A stretch of 64,000 nt of DNA, taken from assembly GCA_017427945.1 (NCBI GenBank), contig JAFRRT010000002.1, positions 1 through 64,000 on the forward strand. Direction: 5' to 3'. Each line of letters begins with the position of its first letter. Position 1 is the first letter of the stretch. The stretch comes from Muribaculaceae bacterium (lineage in GTDB: Bacteria; Bacteroidota; Bacteroidia; Bacteroidales; Muribaculaceae). Made by a program: the position numbers and the translations under genes. Shown here one piece after another: positions 43,281-51,746 of this stretch. The notes below the pieces were generated by a model. That model was not told the origin of the DNA, made no database searches, and was given only the letters and a program-made list of their open reading frames with translations.

Positions 43281-44984
43281 TTACTTGAAATTGAACTTTT
43301 TAGCAGGCACTCCAACATAAGTACCACCGTCTTTAGGTTTTGTCATCAGCACACTGCCGGCTCCAAGCGTGACATTGTTGCCTATCTTGATCCTCTGCAA
43401 TACCACACTGTCAACACCCAACAGGTTGAAATCACCAAGCTGGACTGAGCCAGATAGGTGAACACTGGGCATCAATACATTGTAATCGCCAATGATATCA
43501 TCATGGCCCAGCACGTTCGACCCATTGAAAACATTGAAATCACCAATAGTGACATCACAGGTAGCACTACAATTATCCTGAATGATGTTACCTTGACCAA
43601 TCTTGAAAGTCTCAGGATCCAAAACCCTGAAAGAAGGAGCTATTATATTCGGGAAATAGACATTGGGATTAGTGATCTTATCGCGAATCAACTTGCGTGT
43701 CGAAGGGGTTCCAACAGCAATGGCAAGTGCAATAGGTTCAGTTGTCGAATTCAGTTCCTCAATGCCGCCAAGTATCTTGCCATAGTGTGAAATCTGCTCA
43801 CCAATAGGTTTGTTGTCATCATAGAAACCGACAATTTCCCATTTTTCATTATTAGCTCGATTAATTCTAAGAATACCACCAGCTACTTCTCTTCCAAATC
43901 CTCCTGCGCCATATATCGCAATCCGCTTAGCGGCAGGTCTCACATCGTTCTTGCTCAGATTTTGATTTAGTAATTGAGCGCTCATATCGACCAGATAATC
44001 GCATTTAGCAAAAGTCAAACCGTATGTGGGCACCAATTGTTTTACATCAAAGTCCTTTCCTTCAACCCAATTAATGAGTGCCTTTGGCAGATTAACTCCA
44101 GCTTCATACGAAAACGGGAAACCACCGCCAAATCGAGGATTTAGTTCTAGGACATAATACTCACCATCCATCTCAAGTATATCACAATCCAGATTACCAA
44201 TATGAGCGAGGTTAGTACCTATTACTTCTCCCATACGTCTCAATTCAGCATTATCCACAGTAACAGCCTTGTCTGTTTCACCTGCTCGCATGGACAACTT
44301 CTGCTTAACCGCGACACCCACATTCCGGCCCTCAAGGTCATTCATAATATCAAGACCATATTCTTTTCCAGAAATCTTCTCTTGAATAAGAATATAGTTC
44401 TTATCATGCTGAGAGACCTCGCCAAGAATTCCCCTACTCGTTTTACGTTTGATCAGTTCATACATGATGCAGAGGTCTTCTTGATTATTCACGAACTCTA
44501 TACCAATTGAGGCAGATCCCCAACGGGGCTTGATCACAACAGGGAACTGCAACTCTCCCATTTCAATTGCATTAAGCGCCGATTGTAGATTGGAATAAGT
44601 TTGCGGGACCTTAAGTCCAAGAGATTTAATATACTCGCTCGTCCTTAACTTATCAAAACAAATATCGATTACTTCTGGAGAAGAGACAATAACCTTTGTG
44701 CCACTATTCTCAAAGGATGCTTTATTTTCAGCTAGAATCGGAAGCTCAAGGTCATTGAGCGAGAAAAGCATATCGACATGGTGTTCCTCGCATATATTAT
44801 GCAATACATTAACATAATTCTCATCATATACAGATGGAACTAACACCTTGACATCTGCAGCTGAAAGAGCCGGTGCCGTCATTTGCATGTCAGCGCCAAT
44901 AATCTTTCCATTATCACCCAACTGCTCCTTGAAATACTTTAATAGATATGTTCGCCTTCCAGCGCAAGTAAACAGTATATTCAT
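43281..44984 (-). CDS. ATP-grasp ligase fused to PglD/NeuD-type acyltransferase
   Basis: The 567-residue protein has two parts. Residues 1-340 are a carbamoyl-phosphate-synthase-like ATP-grasp domain: NILFTCAGRRTYLLKYF, FPVVIKPRWGSASIG, ILIQEKISGKEYGLDI and the metal motif YYVLELNPRFGGG. Residues about 355-567 are a PglD-like acyltransferase: IAIYGAGGFGREVA followed by hexapeptide repeats (NIIQDNCSATCDVTIG, GHDDIIGDYNVLMPSVHL). The C-terminal part is clearly paralogous to the protein at 35816. It may ligate an amino or acyl group, then transfer it. ATGA overlap with the decarboxylase gene. Confidence 0.87.
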   Translation of the reverse strand: MNILFTCAGRRTYLLKYFKEQLGDNGKIIGADMQMTAPALSAADVKVLVPSVYDENYVNVLHNICEEHHVDMLFSLNDLELPILAENKASFENSGTKVIVSSPEVIDICFDKLRTSEYIKSLGLKVPQTYSNLQSALNAIEMGELQFPVVIKPRWGSASIGIEFVNNQEDLCIMYELIKRKTSRGILGEVSQHDKNYILIQEKISGKEYGLDIMNDLEGRNVGVAVKQKLSMRAGETDKAVTVDNAELRRMGEVIGTNLAHIGNLDCDILEMDGEYYVLELNPRFGGGFPFSYEAGVNLPKALINWVEGKDFDVKQLVPTYGLTFAKCDYLVDMSAQLLNQNLSKNDVRPAAKRIAIYGAGGFGREVAGGILRINRANNEKWEIVGFYDDNKPIGEQISHYGKILGGIEELNSTTEPIALAIAVGTPSTRKLIRDKITNPNVYFPNIIAPSFRVLDPETFKIGQGNIIQDNCSATCDVTIGDFNVFNGSNVLGHDDIIGDYNVLMPSVHLSGSVQLGDFNLLGVDSVVLQRIKIGNNVTLGAGSVLMTKPKDGGTYVGVPAKKFNFK

Positions 44985-46216
44985 AAATTATATATATTTA
45001 ACAAGTCATCAAGAACTTGTCGTCTTCTAATTAGTCTAATTGATCCGTTCTCTATAGATAAAATCGGAGCGAGATAATTTATAAATGAAGGCGACAAAGA
45101 AATAGTATAAGCTCCAACTCCTTTGATTTGTAAAATCTCACCGGCCGACGCATATGGCAATTTCACGTCATGTAAAATGATATCCTTCTCCATGCATGTC
45201 GATCCAACAACATCACACTCAATCTCTGAAGCAAGATTATTGCCACCAATGATAGAATGAGGCAAATTGCCTTGATGCATAGTAGGTTTTACATCAAATA
45301 CAGAACCATCAACAATAACAAATGTTTTGGAACCGATCTGTTTTAACTGAAACACCTTTGTATAATACTCGAATACATTAGACACAACCGAAGACCCAGG
45401 TTCAATCACTATTGAAGGCTGACATTGAGTAAACCAAGGGCTACTTAATGCACTATCCAGAACAACATTGGCATAATCATTATAAGTGTAACGTCCTGTC
45501 AAATCCATGCCTTCTGGAGCGGCGCCAAAAAAGCCCCCACCAATATTAAAATATTCTACATCATTCAAGCCATAGTCCTCACATACTGAAATCATATAAT
45601 CGGTAATCACCTTATAATTTATCACGGCACGGTCACAAGATGAAGTGTGGCCATGAATAGAACAAATAGAAATTCCCGCAGAACGTAATCGTTCGATATT
45701 TCTCGACAATAATAATTTAGGAAAGCCAAAGCGTCCATGTTTCAATCCACACTGAATTGAAGAATTGCCATCATCGTCAATCAAATGCACATTCAAGCGA
45801 AGACCTATTCTCATCTGCATATCCGGGTGTGCCAATTTGAGTTGGCACACCGTATCTACTTCATACTCTGAATCTAAATTGATTATTGCATTATGATTAA
45901 TGGCGCGGATCAATGAGTTTTTCTTTTTAATTGGGCCATTAAATATTATATTCTCAAAGCCCAATTTAATGGCAAGGTCTAATTCCATGTCTGAGACGAC
46001 TTCAGCATAAACCCCCATTAATTTGGCGATTTCGCACAAACCTGGCACATAATTAGTTTTGAAAGAATATCCCGCAATAATCTTTGGGTACCTCTTTTTA
46101 AAAGCATCCAAAAATGAAGACAGATTATTGCGATATCTATCGGGAAACATTAAATAAAAGGGTGTTCCCCATTCGTCTTCGATACTTTTTATCAAGTTAT
46201 GATTCTTCAGTTCCAT
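44981..46216 (-). CDS. Fold-type III PLP amino-acid decarboxylase
   Basis: The product is about 411 residues and resembles diaminopimelate/ornithine decarboxylases. It has the PLP lysine in AGYSFKTNYVPGLC (about residue 52 from this start), HGHTSSC, the glycine-rich FNIGGGFFGA, VIEPGSSVVSN and the second-subunit-type Cys region STCMEKDIIL. The housekeeping function is unlikely in this context, so a modified amine for the glycan is inferred. The start is placed at MELKNHN (46216); an alternative Met at 46261 would overlap the sugar transferase by 65 bases. Confidence 0.82.
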   Translation of the reverse strand: MELKNHNLIKSIEDEWGTPFYLMFPDRYRNNLSSFLDAFKKRYPKIIAGYSFKTNYVPGLCEIAKLMGVYAEVVSDMELDLAIKLGFENIIFNGPIKKKNSLIRAINHNAIINLDSEYEVDTVCQLKLAHPDMQMRIGLRLNVHLIDDDGNSSIQCGLKHGRFGFPKLLLSRNIERLRSAGISICSIHGHTSSCDRAVINYKVITDYMISVCEDYGLNDVEYFNIGGGFFGAAPEGMDLTGRYTYNDYANVVLDSALSSPWFTQCQPSIVIEPGSSVVSNVFEYYTKVFQLKQIGSKTFVIVDGSVFDVKPTMHQGNLPHSIIGGNNLASEIECDVVGSTCMEKDIILHDVKLPYASAGEILQIKGVGAYTISLSPSFINYLAPILSIENGSIRLIRRRQVLDDLLNIYNL

Positions 46217-46853
46217 CAAAATCACGCATTGTTGCTTGACCTTTTTCAGAAATTCCATCACGCATGAAAACTGACTTAATAGTCATGGTAATCACTTTCA
46301 AGTCAGTAATAAACGATAGATGATCGACATACCAAACATCTAGCTTGAATTTTTCGCTCCATGAAAGAGAATTACGACCATGGCATTGCGCCCAACCAGT
46401 TATGCCTGGGCGCACCTCGTGTCGTCGTATTTGTTCTTGTGAGTAGCGAGGCAAATAATCCACCAATAATGGACGAGGACCAATAATGGCCATGTCCCCT
46501 TTAAGGACATTAATCAATTGTGGCAATTCATCTATGCTCGTTGACCTCACAAAACGACCTACTGAAGTCAATCGTTGGGCATCTGGCAATAGCTTTCCGT
46601 CCTCATCCCGCTCATCAGTCATTGTCTTAAACTTGATGATTTTAAAAATCTTACAGTCCTTACCCGGTCTCTCCTGAATGAAAAATGCTCCTGCTCCTTT
46701 GTTAGCAAAATGCAACCATATAGTTACCACCAACAGTAAAGGAGCGAAACAAATCAATGCAACAAGTGCCACACCAAAACCCAATGCCCGTTTGACATAT
46801 TTTTGATATATGGATTTTGCAGGCTTTTCTCTGCCTCTTATCCCTCTGGCCAT
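46197..46853 (-). CDS. Initiating sugar-phosphate transferase (PglC/WcaJ type)
   Basis: The 218-residue monotopic phosphoglycosyltransferase has one N-terminal hydrophobic re-entrant segment (LGFGVALVALICFAPLLLVVTIW). Cytosolic motifs are FFIQERPGKDCKIFKIIKFKTM, STSIDELPQLINVLKGDMAIIGPRPLL and RHEVRPGITGWAQCHGRN. It transfers sugar-phosphate from a UDP-sugar to undecaprenyl phosphate to start repeat-unit assembly. The DegT and PglD-like genes downstream suggest a bacillosamine or Qui4N-type first sugar. Confidence 0.9.
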   Translation of the reverse strand: MARGIRGREKPAKSIYQKYVKRALGFGVALVALICFAPLLLVVTIWLHFANKGAGAFFIQERPGKDCKIFKIIKFKTMTDERDEDGKLLPDAQRLTSVGRFVRSTSIDELPQLINVLKGDMAIIGPRPLLVDYLPRYSQEQIRRHEVRPGITGWAQCHGRNSLSWSEKFKLDVWYVDHLSFITDLKVITMTIKSVFMRDGISEKGQATMRDFDGTEES

Positions 46854-46877
46854 TTTAAAACATGTTTAAGACGAGTA

Positions 46878-47450
46878 TTAATCTTCTTTGACTGGATAGA
46901 TAATATGCTTATCTGTTGGTGATTCATTCCGAGGAATAATTTTACCGGGATTACCTAAAACAACTGAATAATTTGGCACATCAAAATTCACAAAAGCACC
47001 TGGGGCGATAAGTACATGGTTGCCGATATGGACATTACCAACAACTATTCAATTTGCGCCCATATACACATTATCACCTATGACGGGAGTCCCAGCCCTT
47101 TTACCGCGATCATCGCCGACTAGGCAACCAGAACTGATACAAAAATTCTTGCCAATAATAGCATCCGGATTCACAACTATGTGACCGAAATGAAGTATAT
47201 ACAAACCCTTTCCAATAATAGTTTTTACTGTGATTTGAATGTGAGTTATTAATCTTGTTAAATAGAAAAAAAACATCCAAAACGACCTGGCAACAATATT
47301 TCTTGACATTGAAGCATGTCGGAAGAAAAACGTAAAGGTAAAACCTGGCACCAAAAACAAATACCTTAATCTAACCTTCAGAGATTTGTTTCGTTCTCCT
47401 TCATAACGATACAAATCACCCTGTAACACTTTATTAAATAAATAACCCAT
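46878..47450 (-). pseudogene. Serine acetyltransferase-like O-acetyltransferase with in-frame stop
   Basis: This is a LbH/CysE-like capsule O-acetyltransferase. Residues 1-133 run from MGYLFNKVLQGDLYRYEGER through IIGKGLYILHFGHIVVN and GDNVYMGAN to a TGA at 47049-47051. Continuing in the same frame, reading resumes as IVVGNVHIGNHVLIAPGAFV and GNPGKIIPRNE up to a TAA at 46878-46880, completing the left-handed helix (about 190 residues). A single point change thus separates it from an intact gene. It may be a true pseudogene, a phase-type inactivation or a base-call error. Confidence 0.82.
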
Positions 47451-47538
47451 TTTTCAACACAGCCTATAGGTTCCTACTTTAAATAGTTTTTTTCTCAAAC
47501 TAAGCAAAGTTAGTTAAAAGATTACAAATGCTACTGAA

Positions 47539-48330
47539 CTAATTATTATTCTGATGATACCATTTATATACAAAATCGGGTATTAAATGTACTAGAATAG
47601 GACGCAAGGCAAACACTTGAACATACCACGGCAAATGAATCATTTTATAACCAATATGTCTGACATATGCTTCATTCAAACGATTCTTAAAAGTCCTACG
47701 TTTATAAGCATTTTTATCATCACGCATTTTATATAATGGTTCGTTTAACATGTAAAGCTTATAACCAGCAGCAAATAATTTAAACCACAAATGGTAATCC
47801 TCAACCCGTAACAGTTTATCATCCACAGTATATCCACCTACTGTTTTTAGGGCAATTGTCTTTATCATGCATGGTGCATGGTTAATTGGAGAACCATGGA
47901 TAAAGTCAACTTTTTTTATCTCTCCTATGCCTTTATCAGTAATATAATCCCCATTTTCATCAAAATGTACCATTGAGCAACTGACAAGGGCATACTCGGG
48001 ATGGGCATCCAGGAAATTGATTTCTCTTTCGAAACGCTCGGGCAAAGAGATGTCATCGCCGTCCATGCGGGCAATGAATTCGGTATCGGCATGCTCCAGG
48101 CATCGGTTTAAAGTATAATTCAAACCCATATTACTCTCATTTCGCAATAGGATGATGTTATCATGCGATTGAGCATATTTTTCGGCTACAGCATAAGTGT
48201 CATCGCTTGAGCCATCCTCACAAAGAATAATCTTAAAGTCCTGATAAGTCTGAGCATATAATGAATCTAGTGCTTCAACAAGAGTTGAGGCACAATTATA
48301 AATACCCATCAGAACAGAAATCCTAGTCAT
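47539..48330 (-). CDS. Family 2 glycosyltransferase
   Basis: The product is about 263 residues starting MTRISVLMGIYNCASTLVEA. An earlier Met (48384) adds a non-homologous leader and overlaps the previous gene. It has CEDGSSDDTYAVAEKY, NMGLNYTLNRCLEHA, FIARMDGDDISLPERF (metal-binding DGDD) and a conserved INHAPCMIK region. It is a nucleotide-sugar transferase for the repeat unit; its donor is unknown. Confidence 0.87.
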   Translation of the reverse strand: MTRISVLMGIYNCASTLVEALDSLYAQTYQDFKIILCEDGSSDDTYAVAEKYAQSHDNIILLRNESNMGLNYTLNRCLEHADTEFIARMDGDDISLPERFEREINFLDAHPEYALVSCSMVHFDENGDYITDKGIGEIKKVDFIHGSPINHAPCMIKTIALKTVGGYTVDDKLLRVEDYHLWFKLFAAGYKLYMLNEPLYKMRDDKNAYKRRTFKNRLNEAYVRHIGYKMIHLPWYVQVFALRPILVHLIPDFVYKWYHQNNN

Positions 48331-48370
48331 ATAAAAACGAAAAAAGTCAATACCCTTTAAAAAACGATAA

Positions 48371-49417
48371 TTAATGATGAACAACTATTCGTCTCATCAC
48401 TTGAAGTAAGAAGAATAAAGCATATGTGAGTCTATATTTTGCACAACCAAAAAACACTTTCCAGTGCAACGGCAAATACTTCATTTCCAGCATACGGAAA
48501 GCCTCTTTGTATGACGGCTCTGAGATAATCTGCTTTAATCTTTTTACTTTCTGAAGAAATCCGCCTTTAGATGACACAACCCTGAGCCCTAAGCCGATGA
48601 GAGTCAAAGCCGTCCTATTTGACAACGATTGTGATAAGTAGTCAACATCGCTACACACTTGCCTCAAACGACGTTGAAGTTCAAGGGACTGTTGAAAGAA
48701 TTCAGGTTTGAAATTCTTTGTTAAAGAAGCAGCATTCGATTTTCGATAATGATTAAAGCAATCCGGCAGCGCTATTGCTGACGAGCAAAACTTAAACACT
48801 TCAGCATTAAACAAGAGATCTTCAGTACCAATAATTTTTGTATCAACAAATCGAATCTCGTGCTTCTTAATGATTGGCATCTTGTATAATTTTCCCCATG
48901 CAGTTGATATGGAGTCACATTGCTCAGGGTGACGAAGCAACTCACCGGTTAAACCGATTAATCTCTGGTATAGTTCCACATATTCATCACCCTTGAAAAA
49001 AGATTTTTCCTTAAAGACGAATACCGGCTGTGAATAACCAACAAATTCCTTCTTATAATTCCACAGGACAAGATCCACATCATTTTCTTGTGCGGCATGT
49101 AACGATGCTTTCACCGTTTCTATATCAACCCAATCATCGCTGTCTAGATAAAGCAAAAACTCTCCCGTGCAAAAAGATGTGCCAACATTACGGGCACCAG
49201 AAAGACCCTGATTCTCAATATCAATCACCTTAACTCTTTGGTCTTTTTGTTCATATTCACGTAAGATGTCAATTGAATTGTCCGGTGATCCGTCATTCAC
49301 ACAAATAATTTCCAGATTAGTATACGATTGCCCAATTACGCTGTCCAAACATTGCCTTAGGTATTGCTCGACATTGTAAACCGGAATTACTATAGATACA
49401 AGAGGATTCTCTTTCAT
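48371..49417 (-). CDS. Family 2 glycosyltransferase
   Basis: The 348-residue protein has SIVIPVYNVEQYLRQCLDSV, CVNDGSPDNSIDILREY, NQGLSGARNVGTSFCTG and LYLDSDDWVDIET. The C-terminal region is basic and has one weak hydrophobic segment. It is a polysaccharide-assembly GT2 with unknown specificity. It starts 49 bases after the EpsG-type gene. Confidence 0.88.
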   Translation of the reverse strand: MKENPLVSIVIPVYNVEQYLRQCLDSVIGQSYTNLEIICVNDGSPDNSIDILREYEQKDQRVKVIDIENQGLSGARNVGTSFCTGEFLLYLDSDDWVDIETVKASLHAAQENDVDLVLWNYKKEFVGYSQPVFVFKEKSFFKGDEYVELYQRLIGLTGELLRHPEQCDSISTAWGKLYKMPIIKKHEIRFVDTKIIGTEDLLFNAEVFKFCSSAIALPDCFNHYRKSNAASLTKNFKPEFFQQSLELQRRLRQVCSDVDYLSQSLSNRTALTLIGLGLRVVSSKGGFLQKVKRLKQIISEPSYKEAFRMLEMKYLPLHWKVFFGCAKYRLTYALFFLLQVMRRIVVHH

Positions 49418-49466
49418 TATTTCTGAAACTATATTCCTTTAAGCCAACAATCCAATTAGGCTGTTA

Positions 49467-50654
49467 TCATTTTCTCCACCAGTATAACTGGAATCCCTTA
49501 AATCCAGTAGTACCAAAATAATAAATGAAGAACATGAAAAACTCAAAGCCAGAATAGAGGAAAAGTATAATGGCAGTACGGCGGTCCTGATCTTTCCAAA
49601 GATTCATACGAAGCAACGGATAAGCAATTACCAACGGATAAATAAACCAGGATAAATAAGCAAATCGATTAGAAAAAGCAGCACGAATCACCATTAGCCA
49701 AAACGCATTGCATAAGAGATAACTGATAGCTATGACATTGTATGTCTTATCTCTAAACTTGCGATAAATAGTCACATACCAAATCATGATGACAGGAAAA
49801 ACGCTATACAACAGAAAGTCCCATCGGAAACCAGTTCTGCTAAAAGTAGATTCCATCGTAGCTTGATCCGTACTGGTATATAATTCCATTCGGTCATCAA
49901 ATCCAAGAGATGCGAAGAATTGCTCCATAAAAGGTCCAGCTACAAGAGAAATTCCGAAAGAAGCAATCCAGAACCGCATAGCAGTTTTAGTGTTTTTGAT
50001 GGCGTATACCGAAGATAAAGAAGCTAAGATGGGTAGCATAGAACTGCGGTGAACTCCCATTGCCAAAAACATAAGAAGATATGCCAAAAACTGTTTTTTG
50101 TTGTCTCTATATGTCAATAAACTAATACCCACCATCAAAACACTACAAGCCAAGCCATTACGAATACCATTCTCTCCAAATGAAACGAAGCTGAATGAGG
50201 TAATCATAAACATCATGGTCATTAACAAATTGTTGCGCGTTAATAACCAAGAACTTACCAACATTCCAATGACATAAATAAACTCAACAAACAAGAAAAA
50301 AGAATGGACTGAATAATTATTTTTGCTAAAATAGGCAAACAAATCATTCCATAACCATTCGTTTCCCAGCGAAGGCCATTGATATACATAATAAGGAGCG
50401 AACAACCTGTATGATTCGGCATACATTTTCATATCGACAAAATCTCGATAGATGGGACGCAAGCCAAGGTAGTAGATAATCACAAATGATAGAATGACAG
50501 CAATCCCCTGACTAGCGTCATTGCCATCAGACCTGAGCAATTTCTGTTCACCTGAGCCAATGTAATAAATCACTAACGCCCAAGTTAAAATCAATAAAGC
50601 AAAGTACCAAACAGTATTATAATAATATGGAGCAACAAAAGTGATCGGACTCAT
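49467..50654 (-). CDS. EpsG-family polysaccharide polymerase (Wzy-like)
   Basis: The 395-residue membrane protein has about ten hydrophobic segments. Its periplasmic loop GLRPIYRDFVDMKMYAESYR and following SFGENGIRNGLACSVLMVGIS fit the EpsG family, whose members act as polymerases of repeat units. It is the only polymerase candidate in the locus, next to the flippase. Specificity cannot be inferred. Confidence 0.82.
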   Translation of the reverse strand: MSPITFVAPYYYNTVWYFALLILTWALVIYYIGSGEQKLLRSDGNDASQGIAVILSFVIIYYLGLRPIYRDFVDMKMYAESYRLFAPYYVYQWPSLGNEWLWNDLFAYFSKNNYSVHSFFLFVEFIYVIGMLVSSWLLTRNNLLMTMMFMITSFSFVSFGENGIRNGLACSVLMVGISLLTYRDNKKQFLAYLLMFLAMGVHRSSMLPILASLSSVYAIKNTKTAMRFWIASFGISLVAGPFMEQFFASLGFDDRMELYTSTDQATMESTFSRTGFRWDFLLYSVFPVIMIWYVTIYRKFRDKTYNVIAISYLLCNAFWLMVIRAAFSNRFAYLSWFIYPLVIAYPLLRMNLWKDQDRRTAIILFLYSGFEFFMFFIYYFGTTGFKGFQLYWWRK

Positions 50655-50720
50655 ATCGACTGTGGATTATATTGTCATATACCGACTAATATCATTTATC
50701 ATTAATAATAAATCGGAACA

Positions 50721-51746
50721 TCAAACGCCAAAAACCTTATGGCAAGGCATACGTTTGATTACCTCATTAACCGGCACTAAAACCAATAGAATAATAATAA
50801 GCGTCACTATCGCCCTGAATGTCATGTTGAGAGAGTCAGAATTCTGGAACACGCCAAAATGAGCATATAGGAAACCACAAGCGACGATTACAATGCGCGA
50901 ATGCCAAGAAAACAAAATCATCGTGTTTCTTCCCAGATAAGTGATATACTTTGAATTAATCATTGACCCAATAGTAACTATCAACAAAATACCAGCTAAT
51001 GCTGCAACAAATGTTAATACTTCATTGCCATACATGCCTATTGACATGTCAAGCGACTGCATTGTCAGGACTATACATGCTTTTGCAGCGACCAAATTTA
51101 TTATAAGGGACAGAAAAATGATTCCTAAACCATTAACGTGGGATCTCGCTTTTATTAGAATATCAAAAACTCTTTCATTATGCATAAACCGGTAACCCAA
51201 ATGAAAGAAGAGCTGTGAAACTAAAGCAATATCAAGATTCCACGGAAGGCTTCCCCACCCTATGCGGTAACGCACAAATCCAAACAAACACACAGCCACT
51301 GATACTATCGACACCGCATATTTCCATTGATGAAAACACCAGTCAATACAATAATATATCAGTTGTGTTAAAAACAACGCTGCCAAGAACCATATGGTCC
51401 AATAATGCTCCTGAACAAGAAAAGAACGGAGCATCTCAAGATAAACGCCTAGTGGCTCATGATGCCATGCGTACACACAACAATAAAACAAAGCGATAAC
51501 TGCCCCAAGGGTAAAATATGGAATTACTAGTCCCTTAAAGCGTCGCCAAGCAAATTGAGTAAAAGAATATTTCTCACATCCAGGATATAGCAAACCACTC
51601 AGGAAAAAGAACAAAGGCATATGAAAAGTATACACCCATGCCGAAGCATAGGGGACATTGAGGTGTCCGATAAAAACAGCAAGCAAACCTAAACCACGAG
51701 CCGTGTCAATCCAAGCGATTCGGCCGTTAGTTGTGTTCATAGTCAT
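50721..51746 (-). CDS. Acyltransferase-3 family membrane protein
   Basis: The 341-residue membrane protein begins with RIAWIDTARGLGLLAVFIGHL (typical family start with His), followed by HMPLFFFLSGLLYPGCEKYS and multiple hydrophobic helices. It is likely a sugar O-acyltransferase. It overlaps the GT2 at 51743 by 4 bases. It is the second member of this family in the locus, after the one at 29978. Confidence 0.85.
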   Translation of the reverse strand: MTMNTTNGRIAWIDTARGLGLLAVFIGHLNVPYASAWVYTFHMPLFFFLSGLLYPGCEKYSFTQFAWRRFKGLVIPYFTLGAVIALFYCCVYAWHHEPLGVYLEMLRSFLVQEHYWTIWFLAALFLTQLIYYCIDWCFHQWKYAVSIVSVAVCLFGFVRYRIGWGSLPWNLDIALVSQLFFHLGYRFMHNERVFDILIKARSHVNGLGIIFLSLIINLVAAKACIVLTMQSLDMSIGMYGNEVLTFVAALAGILLIVTIGSMINSKYITYLGRNTMILFSWHSRIVIVACGFLYAHFGVFQNSDSLNMTFRAIVTLIIILLVLVPVNEVIKRMPCHKVFGV

